The position numbers and the translations under genes are program-made. A stretch of 64,000 nt of DNA from Corynebacterium stercoris (GTDB lineage Bacteria > Actinomycetota > Actinomycetes > Mycobacteriales > Mycobacteriaceae). Position 1 is the first letter of the stretch. Each line of letters begins with the position of its first letter. The notes under the pieces were generated by a model. That model did no database searches, was not told where the DNA came from, and saw nothing but the letters and a program-made list of their open reading frames with translations. Below are positions 39,195 to 48,119 of the stretch, one piece after another. Location of the stretch: positions 1 to 64,000 of the forward strand of contig NZ_JAMFTQ010000005.1 of NCBI RefSeq assembly GCF_024160105.1. Reading direction: 5' to 3'.

Positions 39195-40918
39195 GAGATC
39201 GTCGCGAGCGTAGCGTTCGCCTTCACGCGCTCGCCCTGCTTGGCCACGATGGAGATCTGACCGCCACGCGGCGCCTTGACGGTGGATTCCATCTTCATGG
39301 CCTCGATCGTGGCCACCGGGTCGCCCTTGGCCACGTTGTCGCCGTCAGCAACGAGCCACTGCACCACGGTCGCCTCGTACTTGGTGGTCACGGCACCAGC
39401 TACGTCACCGCCGGCGGCGGGGGCGCTTTCAGCGCCCTGCGTGCCGACGCCCGCCCCAAGCAGCGCCACCGGGAATCCAATCTGGTGCAGCTTGCCGTCG
39501 ATCTCCACGACAACGTTCGTGCGCTCCTCGTAAACGTGCTCGATGTCCACGGCGCCGTGGTTGCGGGACGGGGTGTAGTTCTTGTCCACCCAGTCCGTGT
39601 ACACGTCGAGGGAGTCGCCGCGCAGCTCGGAGGAGCGAATCATGTCGAGGTGGAACGGCAGCACCGTGCGCACGCCGCGGATGTCGAACTCGCTGAGTGC
39701 CTGTTCCGCGCGGCGGATCGCGGCGTCGCGGTCCGGACCCCACACGATGAGCTTCGCCATGAGCGAGTCGTAGTAGGCGGGGATGGTGGTGCCGGTCTTC
39801 ACACCGCTGTCGACGCGGATGCCGGGGCCGGTGGGAACGTCGAAGCGCGTGATGGTGCCGGGGGAGGGGGCGAACCCGTTCACGACATCTTCGCAGTTGA
39901 TGCGGAACTCGAATGCGTGGCCGTCAAGCTGCGGATCCTGGCCCGCGAAGGAGAGCGGCTGGCCGTCCGCGATGCGGAACTGCTCGGCGATGATGTCAAC
40001 GCCGCTCACAACCTCGGTGACGGGGTGCTCCACCTGCACGCGGGTGTTCACCTCGAGGAAGGACACGGTGCCGTCCTCGGAGACGATGTATTCCACCGTG
40101 CCCGCGGAGACGTAGCCTGCCTTCGCGCAGATGTCTCGCGCACCGTTCTCAATGGCTTCGCGCTGCGCATCGGTGAGGAACGGCGCCGGTGCCTCTTCGA
40201 TGAGCTTCTGGAAACGGCGCTGCGTGGAGCAGTCGCGAGTGCCCAGCACGGCGACGTTACCGTGGGTGTCCGCCAGCACCTGCGCCTCAACGTGGCGCGG
40301 GTTGGTCAGGAACTTCTCCACGTAGCACTCGCCGCGGCCGAAGGCTTCCTTTGCTTCGCGGCCGGCGGACGCGAAACCCTCCTCGATATCGGCCTCGTCA
40401 AACACGACCTTCAAGCCGCGGCCGCCGCCGCCAAACGCGGCCTTAATCGCGATCGGCATGCCGTGCTCCTCGGCAAAGTCGCGCGCCTCCTCCCAGGTTG
40501 AGAGCGGCTCCGGAGTGCCCGGTGCGAGCGGCGCGCCCACCTCAACCGCAAGTGCGCGGGCGGAGAGCTTGTCTCCCAAAAGCTCGATGGATTCCGGCGA
40601 GGGGCCGATCCAGGTCAGGCCCGCGTCTTGGACGGTGCGGGCGAAGTCGGCGTTTTCGGAAAGAAAGCCATACCCCGGGTGAAGGCAGTCGGCGCCCGCG
40701 CGGTGCGCGATGTCGATGAGGGCCGGGATGTTCATGTACGTCTCGGCGGAGGTTTTACCTGGCAGGAGGTAGGCCTCATCCGCCACCAAGGTGTGGGGCG
40801 CGCCAGTGTCCGGCTCGGAGTAGACGGCGATGGAGCGGATGCCCAGCTGGCGTGCGGTGTGGGCGATGCGGACGGCGATTTCGCCGCGGTTCGCAATCAG
40901 TACGGCGTTGAGTGTCAT
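39191..40918 (-). CDS. biotin carboxylase-BCCP fusion protein
   Basis: A 575-residue acyl-CoA carboxylase alpha-type protein. Biotin carboxylase (1-450) has [12 protein letters not shown], the ATP loop [14 protein letters not shown], and [16 protein letters not shown]; the BCCP domain (about 505-575) has the biotinyl Lys in EAMKMEST. It is the last gene of the pxpA-pxpBC operon and no acyl-CoA carboxyltransferase gene is near. Its partner could be the PxpBC fusion, whose domains are homologous to the carboxyltransferase part of urea carboxylase (inference). Confidence 0.88.
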   Translation of the reverse strand: MTLNAVLIANRGEIAVRIAHTARQLGIRSIAVYSEPDTGAPHTLVADEAYLLPGKTSAETYMNIPALIDIAHRAGADCLHPGYGFLSENADFARTVQDAGLTWIGPSPESIELLGDKLSARALAVEVGAPLAPGTPEPLSTWEEARDFAEEHGMPIAIKAAFGGGGRGLKVVFDEADIEEGFASAGREAKEAFGRGECYVEKFLTNPRHVEAQVLADTHGNVAVLGTRDCSTQRRFQKLIEEAPAPFLTDAQREAIENGARDICAKAGYVSAGTVEYIVSEDGTVSFLEVNTRVQVEHPVTEVVSGVDIIAEQFRIADGQPLSFAGQDPQLDGHAFEFRINCEDVVNGFAPSPGTITRFDVPTGPGIRVDSGVKTGTTIPAYYDSLMAKLIVWGPDRDAAIRRAEQALSEFDIRGVRTVLPFHLDMIRSSELRGDSLDVYTDWVDKNYTPSRNHGAVDIEHVYEERTNVVVEIDGKLHQIGFPVALLGAGVGTQGAESAPAAGGDVAGAVTTKYEATVVQWLVADGDNVAKGDPVATIEAMKMESTVKAPRGGQISIVAKQGERVKANATLATIS

Positions 40919-40944
40919 TGTGCTGTCTTTCTGTTGGCGGCTGG

Positions 40945-42498
40945 CTAGGCAGAGGGGTCGAAGCGTTCGAAGCGGATGGTTCCGCCCGGCGGGAGTTGTG
41001 CGGCGATGTCGACATCTTCATTGATCACGGTGGCGATCACGGGGTACCCACCGGTCACCGCGTGGTCGCGGAGGAAAAGCACCGGCTGGCCATTCGGCGG
41101 GATCTGCACTGAGCCGGCCACCATGCCTTCGCTGGGGAGTTCGCCCTCGCGGGCGCGCTCGAGGGGTTCCGCGCTTTCGAGGCGAAGCCCGACGCGGTTC
41201 GAGTCGGAGGTGACTGCGAACTCGGTGTTCAGGAAGCGTTCGACAGTTGCGGCATCGAACCAATCGTCGCGAGGCCCGAGCACGCAGCGCACGGTGCCCG
41301 TCGTTTTCCCGTTCTCGTGGGTGACGCGCAGCGGGTTGCTGAGCAGCGAATTCGCGCTATCCGGGGGTGTCAGCGCCATTGCGATCCTGTCGCCCGCCTG
41401 AATCGGGTCCGGACCGAGGCCGGAAAGCATGTCGGTGGCGGCGGAATCCAGCTCGGTGTCGGCGATGAGTCCGCCTCGCACGGCGATGTAGGTGCGCATG
41501 CCGAGCGTTGCCGGTGCGACGACGAGCTCGGCGCCCGCTGGGACGATCGTCGGCGTCGCGAGGAGCACGGGCCGGCCGTTGATCGTCACTTTCGCCTCCG
41601 CGCCGGTGATGCACACGACCGTCTCGGCGAGCGCGGTCAGAGCGCAACCGCCGATGTTTTCCAGAAGCGTCGCGTTGCGCTTGTTGCCCACGGCGGCGTT
41701 TGCGGTGCGTGCCGACGCTCGGTCCGCCGAACCCGACGTGGTCACACCCAGATTGGCGTTCCCCTGCCGGCCAAGGTCCTGGTACAACGTCTGCAAACCG
41801 GGGTCATCGACGGAAAAGATCGGGCGGCGCGCGGGCCGCTCGAGGTGGCGGTGGTAGGTTTCGGCACCGTCGGCAAGCGTATCGACGGCCGTGTATCGCA
41901 CTCGATCCCCGGGGGCGACCAGCGCGGGCGGGTGCTTGGAGGAGTCCCACATCGGCGCGCTGGAGCGGCCGATCAGCTGCCATCCGCCAGGGGAGGTCCG
42001 GGGGTAAATTGCGGAGAATTCGCCCGCCAGTGCCACGGAGCCGGCGGGGACCTCAGTGCGTGGCGACGTTAGGCGCGGCACGCTGAGCGCGCGTTCCGGC
42101 GATTCCGGCACGCAGTAGGTGAAACCCGGGGCGAAGCCGCCGAATGCCGCTGTCCACGTGGTCGATGTGTGCCAATCGATGAGGCTATCGACGCTCATCT
42201 TCAAATGTTCAGCCAGCGATTCGAGATCGGCACCGTCGTAAAGCACCTCGATGGTGATGTCGCGCGGTGCGGTGCGCTGCGCATGCTCGGGCCGGAACTG
42301 TTCCAGGGCGCGCGCTGCCTGCGCGGTAGCCGCCGGGGCATCGAAGGTGATGAGGACGGTGCGCGCGGCGGCGACAACATCCGTCTGGCGGTCGAGCGGG
42401 TTCGCGCTCAGCGCCGCGTGCCAGTCCATGACGGATTCGAGGTCGGGCAGGTCGACCATGAGTGCGCGCGACCCGACGCGCTTGATCTGCGCCGTCAC
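40945..42498 (-). CDS. pxpBC: PxpB-PxpC (KipI-KipA) fusion protein
   Basis: A 517-residue fusion. Residues 1-215 are KipI/PxpB (AHS1): TAAFGGFAPGFTYC, PRTEVPAGSVALAG and TSPGGWQLIGRS. Residues about 225-517 are KipA/PxpC (AHS2): DPGLQTLYQDLGRQGNANLGV, given here from position about 235, and a C-terminal SEGMVAGSVQIPPNGQPVLF. Separate PxpB and PxpC form ATP-dependent 5-oxoprolinase with PxpA. It overlaps pxpA by 4 nt and lies 26 nt before the biotin carboxylase gene. Confidence 0.9.
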   Translation of the reverse strand: MTAQIKRVGSRALMVDLPDLESVMDWHAALSANPLDRQTDVVAAARTVLITFDAPAATAQAARALEQFRPEHAQRTAPRDITIEVLYDGADLESLAEHLKMSVDSLIDWHTSTTWTAAFGGFAPGFTYCVPESPERALSVPRLTSPRTEVPAGSVALAGEFSAIYPRTSPGGWQLIGRSSAPMWDSSKHPPALVAPGDRVRYTAVDTLADGAETYHRHLERPARRPIFSVDDPGLQTLYQDLGRQGNANLGVTTSGSADRASARTANAAVGNKRNATLLENIGGCALTALAETVVCITGAEAKVTINGRPVLLATPTIVPAGAELVVAPATLGMRTYIAVRGGLIADTELDSAATDMLSGLGPDPIQAGDRIAMALTPPDSANSLLSNPLRVTHENGKTTGTVRCVLGPRDDWFDAATVERFLNTEFAVTSDSNRVGLRLESAEPLERAREGELPSEGMVAGSVQIPPNGQPVLFLRDHAVTGGYPVIATVINEDVDIAAQLPPGGTIRFERFDPSA

Positions 42499-43253
42499 AG
42501 GAAGCTCCGAATCTCCACGCCTTCAGCGGCGAGGCGAGCGACAACGCTGCGCGTCATCTCGACCGAACCGGGGGAGTCTCCGTGCACGCACACGGACTCC
42601 GCGCGCACGTCAACCTTGGTGCCGTCGATCGCGGTGACGGAGCCGGTGGTTGCCACCTGCAGCACGCGCTGGGCGACAGCTTCTGGGTCGTGCATGACGG
42701 CGTTCGGCTCGCGGCGGGACACGAGCGTGCCATCCGGGTTGTACCCGCGGTCGGCGAACGCCTCGCGGATGACGCGCAGGCCAGCCTGCTCCGCAATGTC
42801 AACGGCAATCCCGCCGGGCAGCAGCATCAGCGGAAGGTCAGGGCTGTACGCCTTCACGCCGTCGACCACCGCGCGGGCATGCGCCTCGTGGTGGACGATG
42901 GTGTTGTACAGTGCGCCGTGCGGCTTGACGTAGCTGACCTTGGTGCCGTTCGCGCGGGCGAGCGCGTCCAGGGCACCGATTTGGTAAAGGATTTCATCCG
43001 CCAGCTCACCCGGTGTGTAATCCACGAAGCGGCGGCCGAACGCTGCCGGGTCGTTGTAGGCGGGGTGCGCGCCGACGGTCACGCCCGCGCGCGCAGCGTC
43101 TGCGAGCGTGCCAGCGATGGAGTGGGGGTCACCTGCGTGGAAGCCGGTGGCCACGTTTGCGCTGGAGACCATGCCCAGCATCGCGGCATCATCCGCAACC
43201 GGGTTGCCCGCGGTGGTTTCGCCGAGATCGGCGTTGAGATCAATTGCGTACAT
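42495..43253 (-). CDS. pxpA: 5-oxoprolinase subunit A (LamB/YcsF family)
   Basis: A 252-residue protein with the LamB/YcsF signature: MYAIDLNADLGE at the N-terminus, NVATGFHAGDP, GVTVGAHPAYND, VKPHGALYN and VCVHGDSP. With PxpB and PxpC it hydrolyses 5-oxoproline to glutamate. It heads the leftward operon. The start ATG 43253 is preceded by a TATAAC-like hexamer about 6 nt upstream. Confidence 0.92.
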   Translation of the reverse strand: MYAIDLNADLGETTAGNPVADDAAMLGMVSSANVATGFHAGDPHSIAGTLADAARAGVTVGAHPAYNDPAAFGRRFVDYTPGELADEILYQIGALDALARANGTKVSYVKPHGALYNTIVHHEAHARAVVDGVKAYSPDLPLMLLPGGIAVDIAEQAGLRVIREAFADRGYNPDGTLVSRREPNAVMHDPEAVAQRVLQVATTGSVTAIDGTKVDVRAESVCVHGDSPGSVEMTRSVVARLAAEGVEIRSFL

Positions 43254-43348
43254 AGTCCTGTTATACCGCCGTAGTGACCTATCCCACGCCGAATGGGCGG
43301 GAGTTATTTCGGCCCGGCGCGTCGCAGCGACAGATGAGACAGATGTGA

Positions 43349-43354
43349 CACAAT
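43349..43354 (+). promoter_or_regulatory. -10-like hexamer of the secreted protein gene
   Basis: CACAAT ends 7 nt before ATG 43362, as at the HtrA-like gene. It overlaps a TGTGAC sequence, so a CRP/GlxR-type half-site is possible but unproven. Confidence 0.35.
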
Positions 43355-43361
43355 CGCACGT

Positions 43362-43970
43362 ATGTGGACTAACGGACATAATCGCCGCGGTGCTGTCGTG
43401 ATCGCCGCAGCTCTCGCGCTCGGCGCTACCGCCGCCCCCGCATCAGCGCAGGGTGCCAGCTTGGACTTTGGCAACCTCTCTTCCCACGCGAATTTCCCCC
43501 TTCCGCAGGTGCCGCCTATTGACGTGCCGCGCGGCCTGGTTGACGGCGCGAAGAAGGTCGGCATCACCCTGCCGGAGCGAATCACTTTTGGGTGGGACGT
43601 CAGCGATAACCCGCCGTCCCTGGTGTCGGAGGAGTACTTGGTGGCGGAATCCGATAAGCAGCTGACCAAGGAGGGCCACCGCAAGGACCCGGAGGCGCAG
43701 GCGATCGCGGAGGCGTGGGCGCAGCAGGCTGTGCGCGGTGAGGCCACGTTCACCGGCGATGTCGGCCGCGGCACCACCGGCACTGAGAAGGGCAAGGGCC
43801 AGATTTACAAACTCGACCCGCAGCAGGCGGCGGAGCGCGTCACCTTCCTGCAAAGGGACGAAGTGATCGAGGCGGTGGAAACCACGCCGACGAAGGATCC
43901 GAAGCGCTACGGCGTGGCAGCCACCCGCGACGGGGAGACGATTTACCTGGTGGAGTACTTCCTGAACTAG
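43362..43970 (+). CDS. secreted protein of unknown function
   Basis: A 202-residue protein with a Sec signal (residues 1-29, cleavage near APASAQG). The mature part has a Pro-rich start (PLPQVPPIDVPRG), a region with SEEYLVAESDKQLTKEGHRK and AEAWAQQAVRGEA, and ends YLVEYFLN. The central segment faintly recalls SCP/CAP-type secreted domains, but key residues cannot be assigned, so I leave it unnamed. Confidence 0.7.
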   Translation: MWTNGHNRRGAVVIAAALALGATAAPASAQGASLDFGNLSSHANFPLPQVPPIDVPRGLVDGAKKVGITLPERITFGWDVSDNPPSLVSEEYLVAESDKQLTKEGHRKDPEAQAIAEAWAQQAVRGEATFTGDVGRGTTGTEKGKGQIYKLDPQQAAERVTFLQRDEVIEAVETTPTKDPKRYGVAATRDGETIYLVEYFLN

Positions 43971-43999
43971 CCGCTGGCGGTGCCTCCCGGTCGATCCGT

Positions 44000-44005
44000 T
44001 ACGGT
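44000..44005 (+). promoter_or_regulatory. -10 hexamer of ppk2
   Basis: TACGGT ends 8 nt before ATG 44014. The nearby GGGAGG is only one base from the ATG, too close to act as a normal ribosome site, which fits leaderless initiation. Confidence 0.45.
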
Positions 44006-44013
44006 TGGGAGGT

Positions 44014-44865
44014 ATGAGCGAGAAGAAACCCCCGAAGCTGTCGCGCAAGGCCTACGAAAAGGAGCTCCTGCGGCTCCAGGCGGAACTTGTGGCCATGCAG
44101 CAGTGGGTCGTGGAAACCGGCGCCCGCTTGGTCATCATCATGGAGGGCCGCGATGCCGCAGGTAAGGGTTCCGCGATCAAGCGCATCACCCAGTACATGA
44201 ACCCCCGCACCTGCCGCATTGAGGCGCTGCCGAAGCCAACCGAGCGCGAGCAGGGCCAGTGGTATTTCCAGCGTTACGTGGAAAAGCTGCCGGCCGCGGG
44301 CGAGATCGTCATCTTTGACCGCTCCTGGTACAACCGCGCCGGTGTCGAGCGCGTCATGGGCTTTTGTACCTCTCAGGAGTACCGCCGCTTCCTCCACCAG
44401 GCCCCGATCTTCGAGCGCCTGCTTGTTGAGGACGGCATCATGCTGCGCAAGTACTGGTTCTCGGTGTCCGATGAGGAGCAGTACAACCGCTTCGTCTCCC
44501 GCCGCGAGGATCCGCTGCGCCAGTGGAAGCTTTCGCCGATGGATCTTGAATCCATCACCAAGTGGGAGGAATACTCCCGCGCGAAGGATGAGATGTTCAT
44601 CCACACCGACATCCCGTCCGCGCCGTGGTACACGGTCGAGAGCGAGGACAAGAAGCGTTCCCGCATCAATGTGATCTCCCACCTCCTCTCGACAATCCCG
44701 TACGAGCACGTCAAGCCGGATCTGCCGGAGATCCCGCCGCGCCCGGAGATTACGGATTACACCCGCCCGCCTCGCGAGGAGTTCCGCTACGTGCCCGACG
44801 CCGCCGCGAAACTCGAGCTAGATGCCGACCCCAAGAAGAAGCACAAGAAGAACAAGAAGCATTAG
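44014..44865 (+). CDS. ppk2: polyphosphate kinase 2
   Basis: Phosphorylates nucleoside diphosphates with polyphosphate, or the reverse. The 283-residue protein has Walker A EGRDAAGKGSAIK, the Walker B/lid DRSWYNRAGVERVMGF and KYWFSVSDEEQ, and ends in a Lys-rich tail (KKKHKKNKKH). One PPK2 domain only. Alternative start TTG 44005. It converges on mpg with a 4-nt overlap. Confidence 0.92.
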   Translation: MSEKKPPKLSRKAYEKELLRLQAELVAMQQWVVETGARLVIIMEGRDAAGKGSAIKRITQYMNPRTCRIEALPKPTEREQGQWYFQRYVEKLPAAGEIVIFDRSWYNRAGVERVMGFCTSQEYRRFLHQAPIFERLLVEDGIMLRKYWFSVSDEEQYNRFVSRREDPLRQWKLSPMDLESITKWEEYSRAKDEMFIHTDIPSAPWYTVESEDKKRSRINVISHLLSTIPYEHVKPDLPEIPPRPEITDYTRPPREEFRYVPDAAAKLELDADPKKKHKKNKKH

Positions 44866-45440
44866 CTTTTCGACGCTCGTGGGTACCCACGCGGCGTCGA
44901 AACCGTGCGATTGCCCGGGATCCAGAACCGCAGCGGGGCACTAGCGTTCTTCGAAATGCCGATGCGCGGCCCCGCCACCCATTCCGGCTCCGCGTCTCTC
45001 GGCGTGAGTGCGACCGGGGTGCCGTTATCCGGCAAGGTCAGACCCAGCGCCTGGCCCAAGTTCCCGGGCCCGCGGGCGAGGTTTTCAAAAGGAATGAGCG
45101 CGTGATCCGCCCGCTGCCTGCGCTCGCGGGCCAGCTCCTCGCCGGCCACAACTTCGCCGCCGCGCATGAGGCAGCCTTGGCCGTCGCCCTCCGGCGCGCA
45201 CACGATGTTGCCGTTGTGGTGGATGCCGTAGGAGAAGTACACGTACAGCCGCCCGGGCGGGCCGAACATGGTCGCGTTGCGGGCGGTTTTCCCGTTGAAT
45301 GTGTGCGCCGCCGCGTCCGCCGCGCCGAGGTACGCCTCCACCTCCGTGAGCCGGATACTCACACCGTGCATGGTGATCACGCAACCCAGAAGTTGCGGCG
45401 CAACGACGTCGGCAGGCAGGGAGAAGTCGATCACAGCCAC
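44862..45440 (-). CDS. mpg: 3-methyladenine DNA glycosylase (AAG/Mpg family)
   Basis: Base-excision repair enzyme unrelated in fold to Tag. The 192-residue protein shows LTEVEAYLGAADAAAHTFNG, FGPPGRLYVYFSYGIHHNGN and CLMRGGEVV, the AAG core. Some residues about 1-15 form a shortened N-terminus. The GTG start overlaps the Cof-type hydrolase gene by 10 nt, so it is downstream in that operon. The last codons lie in a large palindrome (44867-44902). Confidence 0.87.
   Translation of the reverse strand: MAVIDFSLPADVVAPQLLGCVITMHGVSIRLTEVEAYLGAADAAAHTFNGKTARNATMFGPPGRLYVYFSYGIHHNGNIVCAPEGDGQGCLMRGGEVVAGEELARERRQRADHALIPFENLARGPGNLGQALGLTLPDNGTPVALTPRDAEPEWVAGPRIGISKNASAPLRFWIPGNRTVSTPRGYPRASKS
44867..44902. 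repeat. palindrome at the ppk2/mpg convergent 3' ends
   Basis: TTTCGACGC (44868-44876) pairs with GCGTCGAAA (44894-44902), and CGTGGGTACCCACG forms the upper stem. There is no U-run on either side, so ordinary intrinsic termination is doubtful. It codes for the end of Mpg. Confidence 0.7.
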
Positions 45441-46222
45441 GCCTTGAGCTTTTCGACGGCAGCTTCATCCGCGTTCGTGCCCACAACCTCATCCGCGATC
45501 GCTTTGAGGTCGTCGTGGGCGTTGCCCATCGCCACGGCGTAGCCGGCTGCGTTGAGCATGCCGTAGTCGTTGAGGTAGTCGCCGATGGCGGCGGTGGCTT
45601 GGTGGTCGATCGAGAGAGCGTCGGCAAGCGAAAGCAGCGCAACACCCTTGTCCGCCTCTGGGTGCATGATGTCCAGCCAGTGCTTCGAGCTCACCAGCGC
45701 GCGCAGCTCGGGCACGAGGGACTCGACCCACGGCAGCGCGTCGGCCTCAGCGTCGGACGCGACGTAGAGGGCGATCTTGATGACGTCGTTCAGCGGCGCC
45801 TCTGTCAGCGACGCGAAGGTTTCGCGCGAGTGGTAGTACTTGGCGATCTCCTCGTCGATCTCCGCGGGCAGATCGTCGCGCGTGTAGCAGACCGACGGCG
45901 CGCACACCACGACGTACGCGGTGAACGGCGCGTCCTCGAGCGCGGCGACCAAGCGGGCGACCGGCGCTTCGTCCATCGGCGTGGTGGAGACAATCTCCCC
46001 CTTATGCCACACTGCGGCACCGTTTTCCGCGATGAATGTGTCCGGTTCGTCGCGCTCAAACATTGACCGCAACGTTGCAAGTTGGCGACCAGAGGCGGGG
46101 GCGACGACGAGGCCGGCAGAGCGGGCGTCGGCAAGCACTTGCCAAAAGCTCTCCGGAACAGTGCCGGTGGGGGTGAGCAGTGTGCCGTCCATGTCGAGGG
46201 CGACGAGTTTGGGGGAAGTCAC
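45431..46222 (-). CDS. Cof-type HAD hydrolase
   Basis: A 263-residue HAD phosphatase of the Cof/IIB class: motif I ALDMDGTLL, motif II SGRQLAT, the C2 cap (about 85-185), the Lys in EADKGVALL and motif IV IGDYLNDYGML. Usual substrates are sugar phosphates or nucleotides; the actual one is unknown. The GTG start at 46222 lies 7 nt after a TACCCT hexamer (46230-46235, minus strand), pointing to a leaderless mRNA. Confidence 0.85.
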   Translation of the reverse strand: MTSPKLVALDMDGTLLTPTGTVPESFWQVLADARSAGLVVAPASGRQLATLRSMFERDEPDTFIAENGAAVWHKGEIVSTTPMDEAPVARLVAALEDAPFTAYVVVCAPSVCYTRDDLPAEIDEEIAKYYHSRETFASLTEAPLNDVIKIALYVASDAEADALPWVESLVPELRALVSSKHWLDIMHPEADKGVALLSLADALSIDHQATAAIGDYLNDYGMLNAAGYAVAMGNAHDDLKAIADEVVGTNADEAAVEKLKAWL

Positions 46223-46241
46223 ACCGGCCAGGGTAGCGCCG

Positions 46242-46901
46242 CTACCCGGCAGCGCGGTCGAGGGAGCGGAACACGCCCATGTTCAGACCGAAAGCGCGCT
46301 TGGCGGTCTCGATGAGCGCGGTGGTCTCGTCTTCCGTCAGCGCCATCTCATCCAGCGCAGCCTTGTACGCCTTGCGGTACGGCGGAATCTTGCCGATCTC
46401 GGCGAAGTCGTAGAAGTGCAGCGCCTCGTCCTCGAGGCCGTAGTGCTGCGCGAACACGCGGGCCAGCACCTGGCCGCCGGAGATGTCGCCCAGGTAGCGC
46501 ACGTAGTGGTGGGCGATCACGGCGGGGCCGTCCTCCGCGCCGAGAGCGTTCAGCTCCGCCACGTACTCCTCGGTCGCCTCCGTCGCCGCCGCGTGCTCGC
46601 GCCAGTCTGCGCCGAGGAGGGCGGCGAGGTCCGCCTCCAGAGCGGGGACGCGCTCCAGGCGCGGGTCTGCGACGAGCGCCACAGCCGGGTGGGAGGACGC
46701 GCGGCGTACCGCTGCCTCGAGCGCCGTGTAGATGTGCCAGTACTGGACGGTGAGCCGGGTTACGTCGTCCTTGCTCAGCTCGCCGTGCGCGAGGCCCGCC
46801 ATGAAGCGGGAGTTCTCTGCCTGGTCGTGCGCTGCGGCGGTGTGCGCCTTCAGCGCTTCGGAAAGCTGCTGGCTGGCCGGTTTCGTCAGAGTCTCAGTCA
46901 T
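46242..46901 (-). CDS. hmuO: heme oxygenase
   Basis: Opens the heme ring to biliverdin, CO and iron in the cytoplasm. The 219-residue protein has the proximal heme His region (LKAHTAAAHDQAENSRFM; the ligand is one of these His) and the distal helix LGDISGGQVLARVF, as in C. diphtheriae HmuO. The gene is preceded by a DtxR-like box overlapping its -10, so iron repression is expected. It supplies the last step for the HtaA/HmuTUV import system encoded from 49.5 kb. Confidence 0.93.
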   Translation of the reverse strand: MTETLTKPASQQLSEALKAHTAAAHDQAENSRFMAGLAHGELSKDDVTRLTVQYWHIYTALEAAVRRASSHPAVALVADPRLERVPALEADLAALLGADWREHAAATEATEEYVAELNALGAEDGPAVIAHHYVRYLGDISGGQVLARVFAQHYGLEDEALHFYDFAEIGKIPPYRKAYKAALDEMALTEDETTALIETAKRAFGLNMGVFRSLDRAAG

Positions 46902-46908
46902 ACTTCAT

Positions 46909-46932
46909 AGGGTATAGGCAAGGCTGGCCTAA
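46909..46932 (-). promoter_or_regulatory. hmuO promoter with DtxR-like box
   Basis: On the minus strand TACCCT (46914-46909) ends 7 nt before the hmuO ATG. ATAGGCAAGGCTGGCCTAA (46914-46932, plus strand) resembles the DtxR consensus TTAGGTTAGCCTAACCTAA and abuts the hexamer, the right place for iron-dependent repression. Confidence 0.6.
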
Positions 46933-47007
46933 GTTCAATCCTCCTAAAGGTGGACAGTGTGCAGAATATTAGGCACGCGCCGCCGTGTGATGTGGAACAC
47001 TGGGCGC

Positions 47008-48009
47008 ATGACTGAAGCAACTGCGACGAATGAACAGCTCGTGATCGCGGAGGTGCGCGGCACCACCGGCGTGCTTACCCTCAACCGCCCCAAGGCGCTG
47101 AACTCCCTGAACTACGACATGATCAAGGTGATCGACCAAGCCGTGCGCGCATGGGCCGAGGACGATGCCGTGGAGCAGGTGGTCATCCACTCCAACTCGA
47201 AGCACTTCTGCTCCGGCGGCGACGTCAAGACCGCTCGCCAGCTCATCCTCGACGGCGACGAAGCGCATTGCGACGAGTTCTTCGCCGTGGAGTACGAGAT
47301 GAACAACTTCATCGCCGACTTTCCGAAGCCCTACGTTGCGCTCGTTTCCGGCGTGAACATGGGCGGCGGCATGGGTGTCTCCGCGCACGGCTCCCACTTC
47401 GTCGTCGCCGAGGGCGCGTTTGCCTCGATGCCGGAGATGAACATCGGCTACATCACGGACGTGGGCATGAGCTGGACTCTGCAGAACCTGCCGAAGCACC
47501 CCTCGACCAACCTGGGCAAATTCCTCGGGCTCACCGGCTACCGCCTCACCCCCGACGACATGCTCGCGCTCGGCCTGGCCACGCACAAGGTGGGGAGCTT
47601 GGAGGGGCTCGTCGACCGCATCGTGGAGGAAGGCCTGGGCGTGCTCGACGAGGTCGCGCTTGAGGCGGGGGAGAGCGAGCTCGCCCGCTGGTTCGACGAG
47701 ATCGAGGCGACGTTCGGCGGGTCCTGGGAGGAGATCCAGGCGCGTCTCGACGGCGACTTCAAGACCTTCGTCGACGAGCTCACCGCCAAGGCATCCCCGT
47801 CCGCGCTGGTCGCGGCCGCCGAGCTGTTCGAGGCCAACGCCAACCAGGATCTCACCGGGGCGCTGGAGAACGAGCGGGTGCTCGGCGAGCTCGTGCGCCG
47901 CGAGCCGGACTTCGCCGAGGGCGTGCGTGCCGTGCTGGTGGATAAGGACCAGTCGCCGACGTTTGAGCCGCAGCCGGACGCAGCGAAGTACCGCAAGGTG
48001 CTGCGTTAG
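47008..48009 (+). CDS. 3-hydroxyisobutyryl-CoA hydrolase-like crotonase
   Basis: A 333-residue crotonase-fold protein. The oxyanion-hole motifs SKHFCSGGDVK and GVNMGGGMGVSAHG and the HIBYL-CoA hydrolase signature MPEMNIGYITDVG (Glu and Asp) place it in the ECH_2 group, which acts in valine breakdown. The C-terminal part (230-333) has the extra helices of that group. ATG 47008 is chosen over an upstream in-frame ATG at 46957. No valine-pathway neighbours are present. Confidence 0.82.
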   Translation: MTEATATNEQLVIAEVRGTTGVLTLNRPKALNSLNYDMIKVIDQAVRAWAEDDAVEQVVIHSNSKHFCSGGDVKTARQLILDGDEAHCDEFFAVEYEMNNFIADFPKPYVALVSGVNMGGGMGVSAHGSHFVVAEGAFASMPEMNIGYITDVGMSWTLQNLPKHPSTNLGKFLGLTGYRLTPDDMLALGLATHKVGSLEGLVDRIVEEGLGVLDEVALEAGESELARWFDEIEATFGGSWEEIQARLDGDFKTFVDELTAKASPSALVAAAELFEANANQDLTGALENERVLGELVRREPDFAEGVRAVLVDKDQSPTFEPQPDAAKYRKVLR

Positions 48010-48119
48010 GGGTAACCCCGAGCCGGGAAAGTCGGCCCGCGGGGCGGTTGCGGACGATAGACTTGGGGGTGACCTATGGGCTGTTATTGCCCCCGAGTCT
48101 CACATTGTTAAGGAGCGAC

